From: Chloropicon primus
Lineage: Eukaryota > Chlorophyta > Chloropicophyceae > Chloropicales > Chloropicaceae
DNA: 64,000 nt
NCBI GenBank assembly: GCA_023205875.1
Contig: CP060764.1
Location: 1 to 64,000 of the forward strand
Direction: 5' to 3'
The translations under genes were made by a program, and so were the position numbers. Positions 46,510-58,669 of the stretch are shown here, one piece after another (the stretch's first letter is position 1; the number at the start of each line of letters is the position of its first letter). The notes under the pieces were generated by a model. It did no database searches and was not told the DNA's origin. It worked only from the letters and a program-made list of their open reading frames with translations.

Positions 46510-46841
46510 GCGGCGGTCCGTCGATCCAGCGCGGCAAGTGAGGACTCGAAGGTCTCGACGCAAAACCAAATGGTGCTGCAAATGAATGGTAAGGCTGCAG
46601 GGCGAGAACTTCTCTCCGCTTCGTTTCCTGACGAACCCGTGGTTCAAAATCCTCCACCGACCCCTCGATCGAAAGAGGAGAACACGAACCTATCGATCAA
46701 GACAAACAAACCCTCTTTCCCTACACCTACAACACCTCGTTCAGTCGACCGAACAAACCAAACCGATCGATCCCGCCCGCCCCTCCGCCCCCTCTGCACT
46801 GATCGCGCGCGCTTTTTCCCTTCCCTTCCCTCGTTCTTCTC
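46510..46841. other. 5' side of the CCA/ERI1 gene
   Basis: It includes the possible upstream start at 46647 and probably the 5' UTR and promoter. No separate gene is seen. Confidence 0.4.
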
Positions 46842-46871
46842 GTGACGTTACTTCTCCCAGTATAACGTCAC
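46842..46871. promoter_or_regulatory. 9-bp inverted repeat with TGACGTTA arms in a divergent promoter
   Basis: GTGACGTTA at 46842-46850 and its exact reverse complement TAACGTCAC at 46863-46871 are separated by 12 bases. The arms carry the TGACG core bound by bZIP (CREB/TGA-type) factors. The site lies between the divergent CCA/ERI1 gene and CHLP, about 220 bp from the CHLP ATG. It is a plausible dimer-binding site or shared promoter element. Confidence 0.55.
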
Positions 46872-47059
46872 TCCAAGAACGCGTATTTCCAAAGACGTGG
46901 TACAATGTGTTATTTCTACCCTCTATCCATTTGTTTATCCGAAACGTTCGATGGGGTTCGTTTCCGCCTGACGCGGACCAATGAAATTGCACGAGAGCCA
47001 CAGACATATCTTCAAAGGGGGGGTGGGTTTTGGTGGAAGCCGACACAACGACGACGAGA

Positions 47060-47092
<33 letters not shown>

Positions 47093-47093
<1 letters not shown>

Positions 47094-48595
47094 TGCAGTG
47101 CGGTACGAGAGCGACGAGTGTGAAGGTGGGAAGCGCTTCCGCTACCAAGAAGGTGGCGGGTTCCAGGAAGGCGGTGGTGATGTGTCCTGGACTCTATCAG
47201 GGGAACCACCAGAGGGTTTCGGTTTCTTCGAGAGGTGGAGTCCTGTCTTCGTGGGCCTCCGGTGGGAGGAGAGAGGTTGGAGTGAGGGCCGTGATACAGG
47301 ATGGGGCCAAGCTCGATAGGCCATTGAGGGTCGCCATCATTGGCGGGGGACCTGCCGGGGCTTGTGCCGCCGAGGAGTGCGCCAAGAACGGCTGCGAGAC
47401 GTACATGATCGAAAGGAAGATGGACAACTGCAAGCCTTGCGGCGGAGCCATCCCGTTGTGCATGATTGACGAGTTCGACCTCCCTCCGGAGATCATCGAC
47501 AGGCAGGTGAACAGGATGAAGATGATCTCCCCATCCAACAGGGAGGTTGACATCGGGTCCACCCTCAAGCCGAACGAGTATATTGGCATGACCAGGAGGG
47601 AGGTCCTCGACGACTACTTGCGCCAGAGGGCGGAGAAGTACGGGACCAACGTCATCAACGGCTTGTTCATGGGCATGGAGCAGAAGGAGGGCGAGAAGGG
47701 CCCGTGGACCCTGAGCATCAACAACTACGGCGAGGGGGCCACCTCCAAGGGCGACAAGGCCAGGGAGAAGATGGAGCTCGAGGTCGACGTCGTCGTGGGC
47801 GCCGACGGGGCCACCTCCCGCGTCGCCAAGATCATCGACGCCGGGGACTACGACTACGCGATCGCGTACCAGGAGAGGATCAGGATCGACCAGGAGAGGA
47901 TGAAGTTCTACGAGAACTTGGCCGAGATGTACGTCGGCGACGACGTTTCCCCTGACTTTTACGGCTGGGTCTTCCCAAAGTACGACCACGTCGGAGTCGG
48001 AACCGGAACCGTGATCAACAAGCCCGCCATCAAGCAGTACCAGGACGCGATCAGGGACAGGGCCGGAGACAAGATCACGGGGGGCAAGATCATCAAGATC
48101 GAGGCCCACCCCATCCCCGAGCACCCGAGGCCCAAGAGAATTGAGGGCAGGGTCGCCCTCGTCGGTGACGCGGCAGGGTACGTCACCAAGTGCAGTGGAG
48201 AGGGAATCTACTTTGCTGCGAAGAGCGGCAGGATGTGCGGCGAGGCCATCGCCCAGAGGAGCAACCAGGGGCAGAGGATGATCGGAGAGAGGGACCTCAG
48301 GGTGTACCTCAACAAGTGGGACAGGAAGTACTGGCCGACCTACAAGGTGTTGGACATCCTGCAGAAGGTCTTCTACAGGAGCAACGCCGCCAGGGAGGCC
48401 TTCGTCGAGATGTGCCAGAGCGAGTACGTCCAGAGGATGACCTTCGACTCTTACCTCTACAAGACTGTCGTTCCCGGAAACCCAATCAATGACATCAAGC
48501 TCTTGTTCGGCACCATCGCCAGCATTTTGAGGGCCAACGCCCTCCGCGTCACCAACGGGCCCAGCGTGACCTTCGGCGAGCGCAAGGAGGCTTAA
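47093..48595 (+). CDS. CHLP: Geranylgeranyl diphosphate/chlorophyll reductase, plastid
   Basis: The 500-residue product has a transit peptide (about 1-65), then the FAD-binding Rossmann motif RVAIIGGGPAGACAAEECAK. The family blocks MIERKMDNCKPCGGAIPLCM and DLPPEIIDRQVNRMKMISPS follow. Mid-chain DVVVGADGATSRVAKIID and GRVALVGDAAGYVTKCSGEG complete the geranylgeranyl-reductase fold. CHLP uses NADPH to reduce geranylgeranyl chains to phytyl for chlorophyll and tocopherol. The start at 47093 follows a (GAC)n repeat that is open but encodes only poly-Thr. A C-terminal hydrophobic segment (DIKLLFGTIASILRANAL) may help membrane binding. Confidence 0.97.
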
Positions 48596-48831
48596 GCGGG
48601 GCACGCACGCAACGCACGCACGCAACAGAGAGAGGGGGGGTGGATTGTAAAACCAAAAGCACAAACACACACACACACACACATCGGATAAGAAAAAATC
48701 ACTAAGAGTTGCTTTTAAAAGAACAAAAGAATGGTGGGCCTGCCCCGAAAACGGGTAGGAAATTTTTAAAGGAAACCTATTCCTCTTTTTTGTCGACGAT
48801 TCTCCTGGGTCCCAAGGAAACGCCTTCCTTC

Positions 48832-50497
<1,666 letters not shown>

Positions 50498-50848
50498 GCG
50501 AGCAAGGTGAGGAGGTAGAGGGCGATAGAGAACAGGGACGGAAGAGAGGAGGGGAGTAAGAGAGAGAGAGAGCGATAGAGTGTCTCGCGATCTTTCGGTT
50601 GAGTGTCTCCTTGGAAGAAATGGTTCGCTTTTGAGGATTTGGGAGACTGAAACGTTGACTGTTCTGTTGTGCGATTGGTGAGTGAGCGAGCAAGGTGAGG
50701 AGGTAGAGGGAGACAGAGAATAGGGACGGAGGTAAGGAGGGTATCAACCAATAGAATGTCTCGCGATCTTTTGGTAGAGTGTCTTCTTGGAAGAAATGGT
50801 TCGCTTTTGAGGATTTGGGAGACTGAAACGTGACTGTTGTTCGATTGA
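50498..50848. repeat. Tandem duplication, 188-bp spacing, upstream of the TatD gene
   Basis: GCGAGCAAGGTGAGGAGGTA starts at 50498 and again at 50686. Both copies continue through GAGTGTCT, TTGGAAGAAATGGTTCGC, TTTTGAGGATTTGGGAGACT and GAAACGT. The second copy lacks part of the GA-rich middle. Confidence 0.88.
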
Positions 50849-50861
50849 TTGATTGTGGTCA

Positions 50862-50903
<42 letters not shown>

Positions 50904-50909
50904 GTGTGC

Positions 50910-52004
50910 ATGGCGACGAGGAGGCTGGCGAGGGACATCATCATCAGGAGCAGCAGAAGCGGAGACGGTCTAGTTATCAGAAGAACTGGCGCGCCTTTGT
51001 GCTACCATTTGTCGTGCCGTGGCACTGCCAAGCACTCAGAACTGGGAGAGAGAGGCTTCCTGTCGTCGTGGCCTCGGCTCCGTTTCGACGTCCGTGCGAT
51101 GTCGAGCTCGAAGAAGAAGGAGTTCCCGGAGGGCGCGTTCCTGAAGGACTCAGAGGGTGGGCAAGTGGTGGCCTTGCCTTGCGTGGACATCGGGGCCAAC
51201 CTCGTGGACGACGCTTTCGACAAGGACGTCGACGAGGTGCTGGAGAGGGCGAGGAGGGCCGGGCTCAGGGCCCTGGTGGTGACCGGGACGAGCCTGAAAG
51301 GGAGCGAGATGGCCATCCGGTTTGCCAACGAGAAGTCCTCGGAATCCCTCCGCGTGTACGCCACGTGCGGCGTCCACCCTCACGACGCAAAGTCTGTGGA
51401 CGAGGACACCATGTCCAAGATCAGGGAGCTGGCCAAGGACCCAAAGTGCGTGGCAATCGGGGAGTGCGGCCTCGACTTTGACAGGAACTTCAGCCCGCAA
51501 GACACCCAGAAGGACGTGTTCGAGCAGCAGCTCTTGCTGGCGAAGGAGCTGGGCAAGCCGGTGTTCATGCACTGCAGGGACGCGAGCGCGAGTCTGAGGG
51601 AGATCATGGAGAAGGCCGATTGCTCTTTCAAGTCCGACGAGGGGGGCATGGAGGGCGTCGTGCACTGCTTCACTGGGACCATGGAGGAAGCCAAAGCGTT
51701 CCTTGACCTTGGCCTGCACATCGGCATCACCGGCTGGATTTGCGACGACAGGGAGGACCGGAGCGTCAACCTGTCCCGGGTGGTGAAGGAAGTGCCCCGG
51801 GGAAAGCTGATGGTCGAGACGGACGCCCCTTACCTGACCCCACGATCGATTCGGCCGAACAGAGTGCGGCCCTGGAGGAACGAACCCTGCCTGCTGCCCC
51901 ACGTCATGGCAAAGGTCGCCGAGGCTAGAGGAGAGACGGTCGAAGACCTCGCGAGCCACGCCTTTCAGACCTCCGTGGACTTCTTCGGCCTGGAAGCCCA
52001 ATAG
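50910..52004 (+). CDS. TatD-family metal-dependent deoxyribonuclease, TATDN1-like
   Basis: The 364-residue product has a basic, Ser-rich leader (about 1-65) that could target an organelle. The eukaryotic TATDN1 pattern follows: PCVDIGANLVDDAFDKDV (where bacterial TatD has HxH), ATCGVHPHDAK, AIGECGLDFDRNFSPQDTQK, PVFMHCRDAS, VVHCFTGTMEEAKAFL and LMVETDAPYLTPRSIRPNR. The metal-binding His and Asp/Glu residues of the later motifs are present. TatD enzymes are 3'-5' exo/endonucleases linked to DNA repair and apoptosis-like DNA breakdown. The ATG at 50910 immediately follows a (GT)n microsatellite at 50866-50902. Confidence 0.92.
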   Translation: MATRRLARDIIIRSSRSGDGLVIRRTGAPLCYHLSCRGTAKHSELGERGFLSSWPRLRFDVRAMSSSKKKEFPEGAFLKDSEGGQVVALPCVDIGANLVDDAFDKDVDEVLERARRAGLRALVVTGTSLKGSEMAIRFANEKSSESLRVYATCGVHPHDAKSVDEDTMSKIRELAKDPKCVAIGECGLDFDRNFSPQDTQKDVFEQQLLLAKELGKPVFMHCRDASASLREIMEKADCSFKSDEGGMEGVVHCFTGTMEEAKAFLDLGLHIGITGWICDDREDRSVNLSRVVKEVPRGKLMVETDAPYLTPRSIRPNRVRPWRNEPCLLPHVMAKVAEARGETVEDLASHAFQTSVDFFGLEAQ

Positions 52005-52195
52005 ATAGATACACAACAAGTTAAAAGCTTGTTGGTCGAGGGATACTCGCCTAAGGTGCACCAGCACCGACAACGTAACCATGAATCATATTAATGAAGC
52101 TCATCATGTGAGTCACCTCACAACGACGACGACGGTGCCCTCGCCCCCCCCTCTCAGCGCCTCAAGGGATAGCAGAGCCGAGAAGACACACATAC

Positions 52196-52232
<37 letters not shown>

Positions 52233-52356
52233 GGAGAAGGGAAGTGACTGGTGTCTTGGATCCTCCCTTCCAAGGGTCTTTCCTCTCGCATCTTGGCCAC
52301 CTCGCTCGCGCTCGTCCTCCCATCCGCATCCGCATCAGCAGAGTAACGGCGATGCG
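52005..52356. other. Leader region of the ABC1 kinase
   Basis: A (GA)n run at 52199-52228 and GC-rich sequence. It probably contains the promoter and 5' UTR. Confidence 0.45.
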
Positions 52357-53899
52357 ATGCAGGGCGGGCAGGAGGTGGAGCGGAAGAGGAAGACAGGGAG
52401 GGGAAGGAGAGGTGGTAAGGGTGGGAGGAAGAGAGGGAGCAGGGTTCTGGAGGTCGGCCTGGGTCTGGGCAGGATTTTGGTGAAGAGGCACCAGGGAAAC
52501 GAGGAACAGGTGAGGCTAGAAATTTTCAGACTGGGTCCTGTGTTCCATAAACTGGGACAGTTGCTCGGGACGAGGCCTGATGTCGTTGGGTCTGGTTGGG
52601 CCGCGACGCTGGCTCCGCTTCAGGACAGGGCCTTCCCTTTCCCCTTCCAGGAGGTGGAGGAGGAGCTCTCCATGTTCCAGTTCTTCGACGAGACGGGAGC
52701 GGAGGCGGAGGACCCTCCGAGGCCGGTGGGCGTGGGGTCCCTCGGCCAGGTCTATCGCGTGGCCCCGAGGACGGGTGGGAAGCACATGGCGCTCAAGGTG
52801 CAGAGGCCGGGAGCGTTGGAGAGCGTGCGCTTGGATTGCGAACTCTTGCAGGGATTTGTGGATAACATGAAGCTGAGGTCGACCTTGTTTGCTGAGATCG
52901 TGGACCGAGGTAAGCGCTTGGATTGGGCCAACCGCCAGGTGAGACTGATCACTGACAAGAGCTTCCCCCTCTCTTTCGCAGTCACCCAGGCGTTACTGGC
53001 GGAGCTGGACTACGCCCAGGAGGCCAGAAACACTCGAGAGTTTGCTGCGGTGATGAATGAAGTGCCGGAGGTTGTTGTTCCTCTGCCTGTGGAGCGTTAC
53101 TGCGGGGAGAGGACGCTGGCGATGGAGTGGGTGGAGGGGCGAACGCCGGCACAGTTGTTGGAGGCGGGGGACAAGGAAGGTCTGCGGCGGCTCACGGAGC
53201 TAGCAATCAAAAGCACGATGGCGCAGTTGCTTTCCACCAACGTGCTCCACGGGGATCCTCACGGAGGGAATCTGATGGTGAGTGCTCCATCGGTTGGTTG
53301 CTTGGCCAACTGACGCTCTGACTGACGCTCTGCTCTGCTCCTAGCTGAGCCCCGAAGGGAAGCTGGTGTACTTGGACTTTGGTGTACTGTGTCGCATCAC
53401 GGAGAAGAAAGCCCGGGGGCTCTTGGTGATGTCGGCCCATATGGTGAACCAGGAGTGGACCGGATTGGCATCCGCCCTCAAGGACATGGAAGTGGTCGGG
53501 GATGACACGGACCAGGCCGTTCTGGGCCTTGACTTCGCGAAGGAGCTCCGCGGCTGCATGGATCAGCAAGCCATTAACTCCGCCATGATGAAGCTCGGCG
53601 TCAAGTACAAATTCAGGTTCCCAAGCTATTACATGCTCCTGGCACGAGCACTGGCGCCCATTGAGGGCTATGGCAAGGCTGCAGACCCGGACTTTGACGT
53701 CATGAATGCAAGCTATCCCTACGTGATGGAGCGTCTCAGCAGCGCGGATCGCCGCAAACTTGCAGAGGAGTTGGGTTCCGGTCCATCGCTGTCCCTCCTG
53801 CTGAAGTCCCTGCTCCGGTCGATCGTACTTGCTGTGGCCGCCATCCGCAGGTCTCTCAAACGCCTCTTGTGCTTCTTCCTTCCACGCCGATCTGCATAA
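52357..53899 (+). CDS. ABC1/ADCK (UbiB) atypical kinase
   Basis: Exon joining at 53277/53345 (67-nt intron, GTGAGT to CTCCTAG) links the pocket DPHGGNLM to LSPEGKLVYLDFG. A second, in-frame 72-nt intron at 52910-52981 (GTAAGC to TTTCGCAG) is also likely. Family marks are the KxGQ motif (VFHKLGQLLGTRPD), an ATP-lysine region (ALKVQRPGALESVRLD), LHGDPHGGNL and LDFG. The usual alanine-rich nucleotide loop is replaced by glycines (PVGVGSLGQVYR). ABC1 kinases control quinone/prenyl-lipid metabolism in mitochondria and plastids. The C-terminus has a hydrophobic segment (LLKSLLRSIVLAVAAI) and a basic tail. There is no strong transit peptide, so location is open. Confidence 0.88.
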
Positions 53900-54004
53900 A
53901 ACCTGTATCGCCTGTAAGGACGCACACGACGACAGAAAGCCGCATCTCGATGAATCGCCGCTTCATCACGCAAGACAGAGAAGAGAGTGACGGATGCCGA
54001 TTGC

Positions 54005-54455
54005 GATGCTGGCTTGCCAAGCTCATCCTCAATCCCCACCTTGCCCCTTCTCCTTCTCCTCCTGTCATGCATTGCGATGGCTCCATACTCCCCTGCTTTT
54101 TGGATCAAGGAGCTGGAAGACAGAGAGAGAGAGAGAGAGGAGAGGAGAGCCGATGCTGGCTTGCCAAGCTCATCCTCAATCCCCACCTTGCCCCTTCTCC
54201 TTCTCCTCCTGTCATGCATTGCGATGGCTCCATACTCCCTTGCTTTTTGGATCAAGGAGCTGGAAGACAGAGAGAGAGAGAGGAGAGGAGAGGAGAGCCG
54301 ATGCTGGCTTGCCAAGCTCATCCTCAATCCCCACCTTGCCCCTTCTCCTTCTCCTCCTGTCATGCATTGCGATGGCTCCATCCTCCCCTGTTTGCTTTTT
54401 GGACCAAGGAGCTGGAAGACAGAGAGAGAGAGAGAGGAGAGGAGAGGAGAGGAGA
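54005..54455. repeat. Three tandem copies of a 147-bp unit upstream of the syntaxin gene
   Basis: GATGCTGGCTTGCCAAGCTC starts at 54005, 54152 and 54300 (spacing 147 and 148). Each unit ends in a GA-rich tract of different length. The units are more than 95% alike by eye. The array ends about 20 bp before the syntaxin start codon. Part of it stays in frame with the syntaxin, but it looks non-coding. Confidence 0.92.
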
Positions 54456-54476
54456 GCGTCGAGGTGCGAGGCGATC

Positions 54477-55355
54477 ATGAGCTTCACTGACGTTGCAGGA
54501 GGCGGGACGGGCGGAGACTGGACGCATCGCGCGGCCCGAGGTCTCGGTCCAAAGGTGGGGGACGAGGAAGTGAAGCCAAGCGGTGGAATGGACACGGCGT
54601 TGGACGTGTTGGAGAAGACCGAACGCATGGCTTTCCAACTGACGACTAAAGTGGCGTCGTACAAGAGGATGGTGGATAGGATAGGAACCCGGAAGGACAC
54701 GGAGGGGCACAGAGCAAAAGTGCGGGCCATGGGGGAAGAGATTGGGATTCTCGCCAAGGAAGCGGTGCACGAGTTGAGGGGATACAAAGCGAAAGGGAAG
54801 CGGGCCAAGACGAGCCAGAACAAGCTGTTGAAAGATATACAAAACGTTTTGGCTGACTTCCAGCAGGCCCAGAGGCTGTGTGCAGAGAAGAGGAGCGCAT
54901 CGGAGCCAGTGAAGACTCCCGTGAAGCGGAGCAAGAGCAGGAGGAGCAGGGCGGCGACGAACAACGCGGATTCGGAGCGACCCCTCCTGGAGGAGGAACG
55001 GGAGGACCCAGGCTACCGGCTGGTGCAGGAGCAGATGGCAGTGGAGGGAGAGCTTGAGCACAACAATGCCATCTTGACTGAGAGAGAGGAGGACATCAAG
55101 GAGATACAGTTTCAGATCGGGGAAGTGACGGAGATCTTCCAGGACTTGGCCGTCCTCGTGAGCGAACAGGGAGAGGTCATCGACGACGTGGAGTCGAATA
55201 TTGTGAGTACGTACGACAGGACGGAGGAGGCGAACAAGGAGTTGAAGAAGGCGGCAAAGCACCAGAAGGCAGCAAGAATGCAGCTGTGCACAATTTTCAT
55301 GATTTTGGTCGTGGGCCTTATCGTCCTATGCATGGTTTTGGGCCTATTCAAATGA
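54477..55355 (+). CDS. Syntaxin (Qa-SNARE), STX7/SYP2-like
   Basis: The 292-residue product has an N-terminal helical (Habc-like) region (about 35-140), a basic linker (KTPVKRSKSRRSRA), a SNARE coil and a C-terminal anchor. The SNARE coil is ILTEREEDIKEIQFQIGEVT, then EIFQDLAVLVSEQGEVIDDV, with the zero-layer Gln in IFQDL. The anchor is CTIFMILVVGLIVLCMVLGL. It lacks an N-terminal DRT-type Sec1-binding motif. Endosomal or vacuolar fusion is the best guess from resemblance to STX7/PEP12. No intron. The start is the ATG right after the tandem array. Confidence 0.9.
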   Translation: MSFTDVAGGGTGGDWTHRAARGLGPKVGDEEVKPSGGMDTALDVLEKTERMAFQLTTKVASYKRMVDRIGTRKDTEGHRAKVRAMGEEIGILAKEAVHELRGYKAKGKRAKTSQNKLLKDIQNVLADFQQAQRLCAEKRSASEPVKTPVKRSKSRRSRAATNNADSERPLLEEEREDPGYRLVQEQMAVEGELEHNNAILTEREEDIKEIQFQIGEVTEIFQDLAVLVSEQGEVIDDVESNIVSTYDRTEEANKELKKAAKHQKAARMQLCTIFMILVVGLIVLCMVLGLFK

Positions 55356-55473
55356 TCCATTATTTATTAATAAGCCGGCGGATATGATGCCGCCGTCGTT
55401 GCCCTCCCAAGCAGATTTACACGAAATTGCTTTACAAACTCGGCCTCGCCTCCCCGCAGGCTTGCCAGACAAG

Positions 55474-57507
55474 TTAGTGCGACGGGGGCTCCGCTTGGCC
55501 ATCATCCTGCGAGATTTGCGTTGAGAGGCAGATCCTTTCCTCCTCGCAGTCGTAAGTCCTTGGCGTGAGCTTGATCACAGTGTTCAGTGGGATGCTGAGC
55601 CTGGGGCAGTCCTCCCTCTTCTTGCCAATGAAGTATCCATACAGCAGCCTCAGGACGGCCTGGTGGCCCACAATAAGGAGGGGCTCCCTGTAGCTCTCCA
55701 TCTCCATCACCAGCGGGTCCAGCCGGGACAAGATATCCAAGTACGATTCCCCTCGAGGATACCTGTAATTGAACTTGTCCTCCTGCCTCCTCTGAAAGTC
55801 CTCGGGGTACATCTGCTCGATCTCCTCGTACGTCATGCCATCGCACACGCCCGCGTAGAGCTCGTCCAGACTCCTGTAGATTCTATGGTCCATCTGGATC
55901 CACTCGTTCCTCCCTGTTTCCGGGTGTTTGATTTTGGGGTGAGGGATGTGCCGCGCGGTTTGGACCGTCCGGACCAGTGAGGACGTCCACAACCTCGCAG
56001 GCTTGGCCTCGCCCGTCTCCTCGTCGACGCAGATTTTCTCCGACGCGAACTTCCCCAAGTCAAGGGCGTACTGCTCCCCAAGCTCGGTCAGATCAGAGTC
56101 ACCCCCGATCTTCAAAGACTTGTTGTACTCGGACTGCCCGTGCCTCGACAAGAAGAAGGAATGGGGGAAGGCGTGGATGTTCGTAAGGAACTGGACCATC
56201 TTCATGGGGAGAAAGCCATGAATTCGGTTGATCACGACCTTCTGACCGTTGTTGATAAGCTTCACCCAACTGAGATTGTCCTCGTCCACTTTCTGGTACA
56301 CCTTTTCGTAATTCGCGATCCTTTGCTTGAAGTCCGTGTAGGCCTTTTCCCTCTTCTTCTTCAGGTGCTCGTAGTCAGGCAAAGTCACCTTGGAGTCCCA
56401 GATGTTCTTCTCGATCGTGGCTTCGTCCGTGCAGATGCTCTCGATGAAAATGATCTTCAAAGGGAGCCCCTCGAGCTGGGAGCAGATCCACTTTCTCCTG
56501 GCCTTTGTGGTGTTGGTCGCGTCAAAGAAGGCAACCTTGCCCGAGTCGACGCCCTTCTGCTGGTTCCTGATAGCATGGCGCTCGTGCTGGTGCTGCTGGG
56601 AGGCTTTCTCCACTATCGCGCTTTGGCCCAAATTCTCCAGGGACTCCACCTTGATGATCTGCTGCTGGGCGTGGTCCTCGTACAGGAACTGTATCATGTC
56701 GTCCATCGCCATCTTCGCGAACGTAGCTCGGAGCTTCTTGTTCTTCTCCACCTTGTGGTCAAAAAAGTCGCTGCTGCACTGCTTGTTCGACATGTGCTTC
56801 CTTCTGTACTCCCCCACGTTGAACACCTTGGTCCTGGCTCCGTGGAAGAAGGCGAGGTACCTCGCCAGCCTCCGTGCCATGTGGGTCTTCCCCCTCGCCG
56901 GAAGCCCGACCATCACGATGACGTGCTTCTCGCCCACGGCGCCCGTCTCCACCGGCGGTGGAATGATCTGAGGGGTGGGGTTGCTGACATAGAACTCCTC
57001 GCTGTCCCCACCAGAAGTGGTCGACTCCGAGGAGGAGTTGCTCCTGGAAGACGCCCGCTGCTCCGCACGCCTGGCCGCCCCGCTCAGGTCGTCCTCCCTC
57101 TCGCTCCCCTCCAACGGGTGCCCGATATCCTTCTCCTCCTCGTCCCTGTTGCTGCTCGCCCGACTCGAGCACCTGCTCACCTCATCCCCTGAGTGCGTGT
57201 TACTGTCGCTGCTCAGGTAGTTCTCCTCCTGGTGCTGCTCGGTCGCCTTCCTGTCCTCCGACGCCGTGGAGGCAAACGGTATCAATGTCTTCAAGCTCTG
57301 GTTCAACATATTGACCGAGAGAGGACTCGACGACCCGATGAAATCCGACATGGAGACAGACCTCGTGTGGTGGCTCTGGCCCTTGCTTCTCCCGCCATTC
57401 ATTCCGTTCCTGTTCTGCTTCTTGGTCGGCGTCCTGGTGTTGGTTCCACCTTCCCCTTCATCGTCGAAACCAGCACTTAGTGCAGCCAACTCTCCAGAGT
57501 CCTGCAT
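55474..57507 (-). CDS. F2KP: 6-phosphofructo-2-kinase / fructose-2,6-bisphosphatase
   Basis: The 677-residue bifunctional enzyme sets the level of the regulator fructose-2,6-bisphosphate in the cytosol. A Ser-rich N-terminal extension (about 1-180) precedes the kinase: P-loop VIVMVGLPARGKTHMARRLA, KVFNVGEYRRK, VAFFDATNTTKARRKWIC and IFIESICTDEATIEKNI. The phosphatase half begins at about 460 with FLSRHGQSEYNKSLKIGGDS (catalytic His). It continues with WTSSLVRTVQTARHI, YPRGESYLDILSRLDPLVME and LLIVGHQAVLRLLYGYF. I chose the Met at 57507. Frames further upstream are Arg/Thr repeat sequence. The plant-type starch-binding N-domain is not visible. No intron. Confidence 0.93.
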   Translation of the reverse strand: MQDSGELAALSAGFDDEGEGGTNTRTPTKKQNRNGMNGGRSKGQSHHTRSVSMSDFIGSSSPLSVNMLNQSLKTLIPFASTASEDRKATEQHQEENYLSSDSNTHSGDEVSRCSSRASSNRDEEEKDIGHPLEGSEREDDLSGAARRAEQRASSRSNSSSESTTSGGDSEEFYVSNPTPQIIPPPVETGAVGEKHVIVMVGLPARGKTHMARRLARYLAFFHGARTKVFNVGEYRRKHMSNKQCSSDFFDHKVEKNKKLRATFAKMAMDDMIQFLYEDHAQQQIIKVESLENLGQSAIVEKASQQHQHERHAIRNQQKGVDSGKVAFFDATNTTKARRKWICSQLEGLPLKIIFIESICTDEATIEKNIWDSKVTLPDYEHLKKKREKAYTDFKQRIANYEKVYQKVDEDNLSWVKLINNGQKVVINRIHGFLPMKMVQFLTNIHAFPHSFFLSRHGQSEYNKSLKIGGDSDLTELGEQYALDLGKFASEKICVDEETGEAKPARLWTSSLVRTVQTARHIPHPKIKHPETGRNEWIQMDHRIYRSLDELYAGVCDGMTYEEIEQMYPEDFQRRQEDKFNYRYPRGESYLDILSRLDPLVMEMESYREPLLIVGHQAVLRLLYGYFIGKKREDCPRLSIPLNTVIKLTPRTYDCEEERICLSTQISQDDGQAEPPSH

Positions 57508-57907
57508 CCTCGTCGAAGAAACAGAAACAGAAACAAAAACAGAAACCCTTCCACGACGAGGACGATGAAACTGCCGTCCACTCCACCTCTGTCCTCCGCC
57601 ACAAGCGACTTGTCCCCTCGGCTCGGTCCTCGTCCTCGTCCTCGTCCTCCTCGTCGTCGTCCTCGTCCTCGTCGTCGTGGTGTTGCGCCGCGTCGGTTGT
57701 GGAGTGTCGGGTTGAAGTGTTTTGCGTACGCACGTGGTACGTGTTCGTCCTCGTCTCGGGTTGCTCTTGCTCTTCTCCCTCTCTCCCTCTCTCCCTCTCT
57801 CTCCTCGTCCTCGAGTGTGTCGATGGAGGCGGAGGATCTTCTTCGCCTTCGCCTTCGTCCTCTTCGTCCTCGTCCTCGTCCTCGTCATCGGCGGGAAGCG
57901 TGCCACC
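57508..57907. other. Upstream region of the F2KP gene
   Basis: Repetitive CTCGTC-rich sequence, open in several frames on both strands. It probably contains the promoter and 5' UTR. No independent gene is supported. Confidence 0.4.
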
Positions 57908-58638
57908 TGGCGGGAACTCGGCCAGGAGGAGGAGGAGGAGGAGGACAATGAGGGAAAGGAAGGACACCAGGGAGGGGGAGTGAGATGGCTGGCTTACTTT
58001 GATCAGGATGATGATGATGAGGAGGAGGAGGAGGAGGAGGAGGAGGAGGACAATGAGGGAAAGGAAGGACACCAGGGAGGGGGAGTGAGATGGCTGGCTT
58101 ACTTTGATCAGGATGATGATGATGATGATGAGGAGGAGGAGGAGGAGGAGGAGGACAATGAGGGAAAGGAAGGACACCAGGGAGGGGGAGTGAGATGGCT
58201 GGCTTACTTTGATCAGGATGATGATGATGATGATGAGGAGGAGGAGGAGGAGGAGGAGGACAATGAGGAAAGGAAGGACACCAGGGAGGGGAGTGAGATG
58301 GCTGGCTTACTTTGATCAGGATGATGATGATGATGATGATGAGGAGGAGGAGGAGGAGGAGGACAATGAGGGAAAGGAAGGACACCAGGGAGGGGAGTGA
58401 GATGGCTTGCTTACTTTGATCAGGATGATGATGATGATGATGATGATGAGGAGGAGGAGGAGGAGGACAATGAGGAAAGGAAGGACACCAGGGAGGGGAG
58501 TGAGATGGCTTGCTTACTTTGATCAGGATGATGATGATGATGAGGAGGAGGAGGAGGAGGAGGAGGAGGAGGACAATGAGGGAAAGGAAGGACACCAGGG
58601 AGGGGGAGTGAGATGGCTGGCTTACTTTGATCAGGATG

Positions 58639-58669
<31 letters not shown>

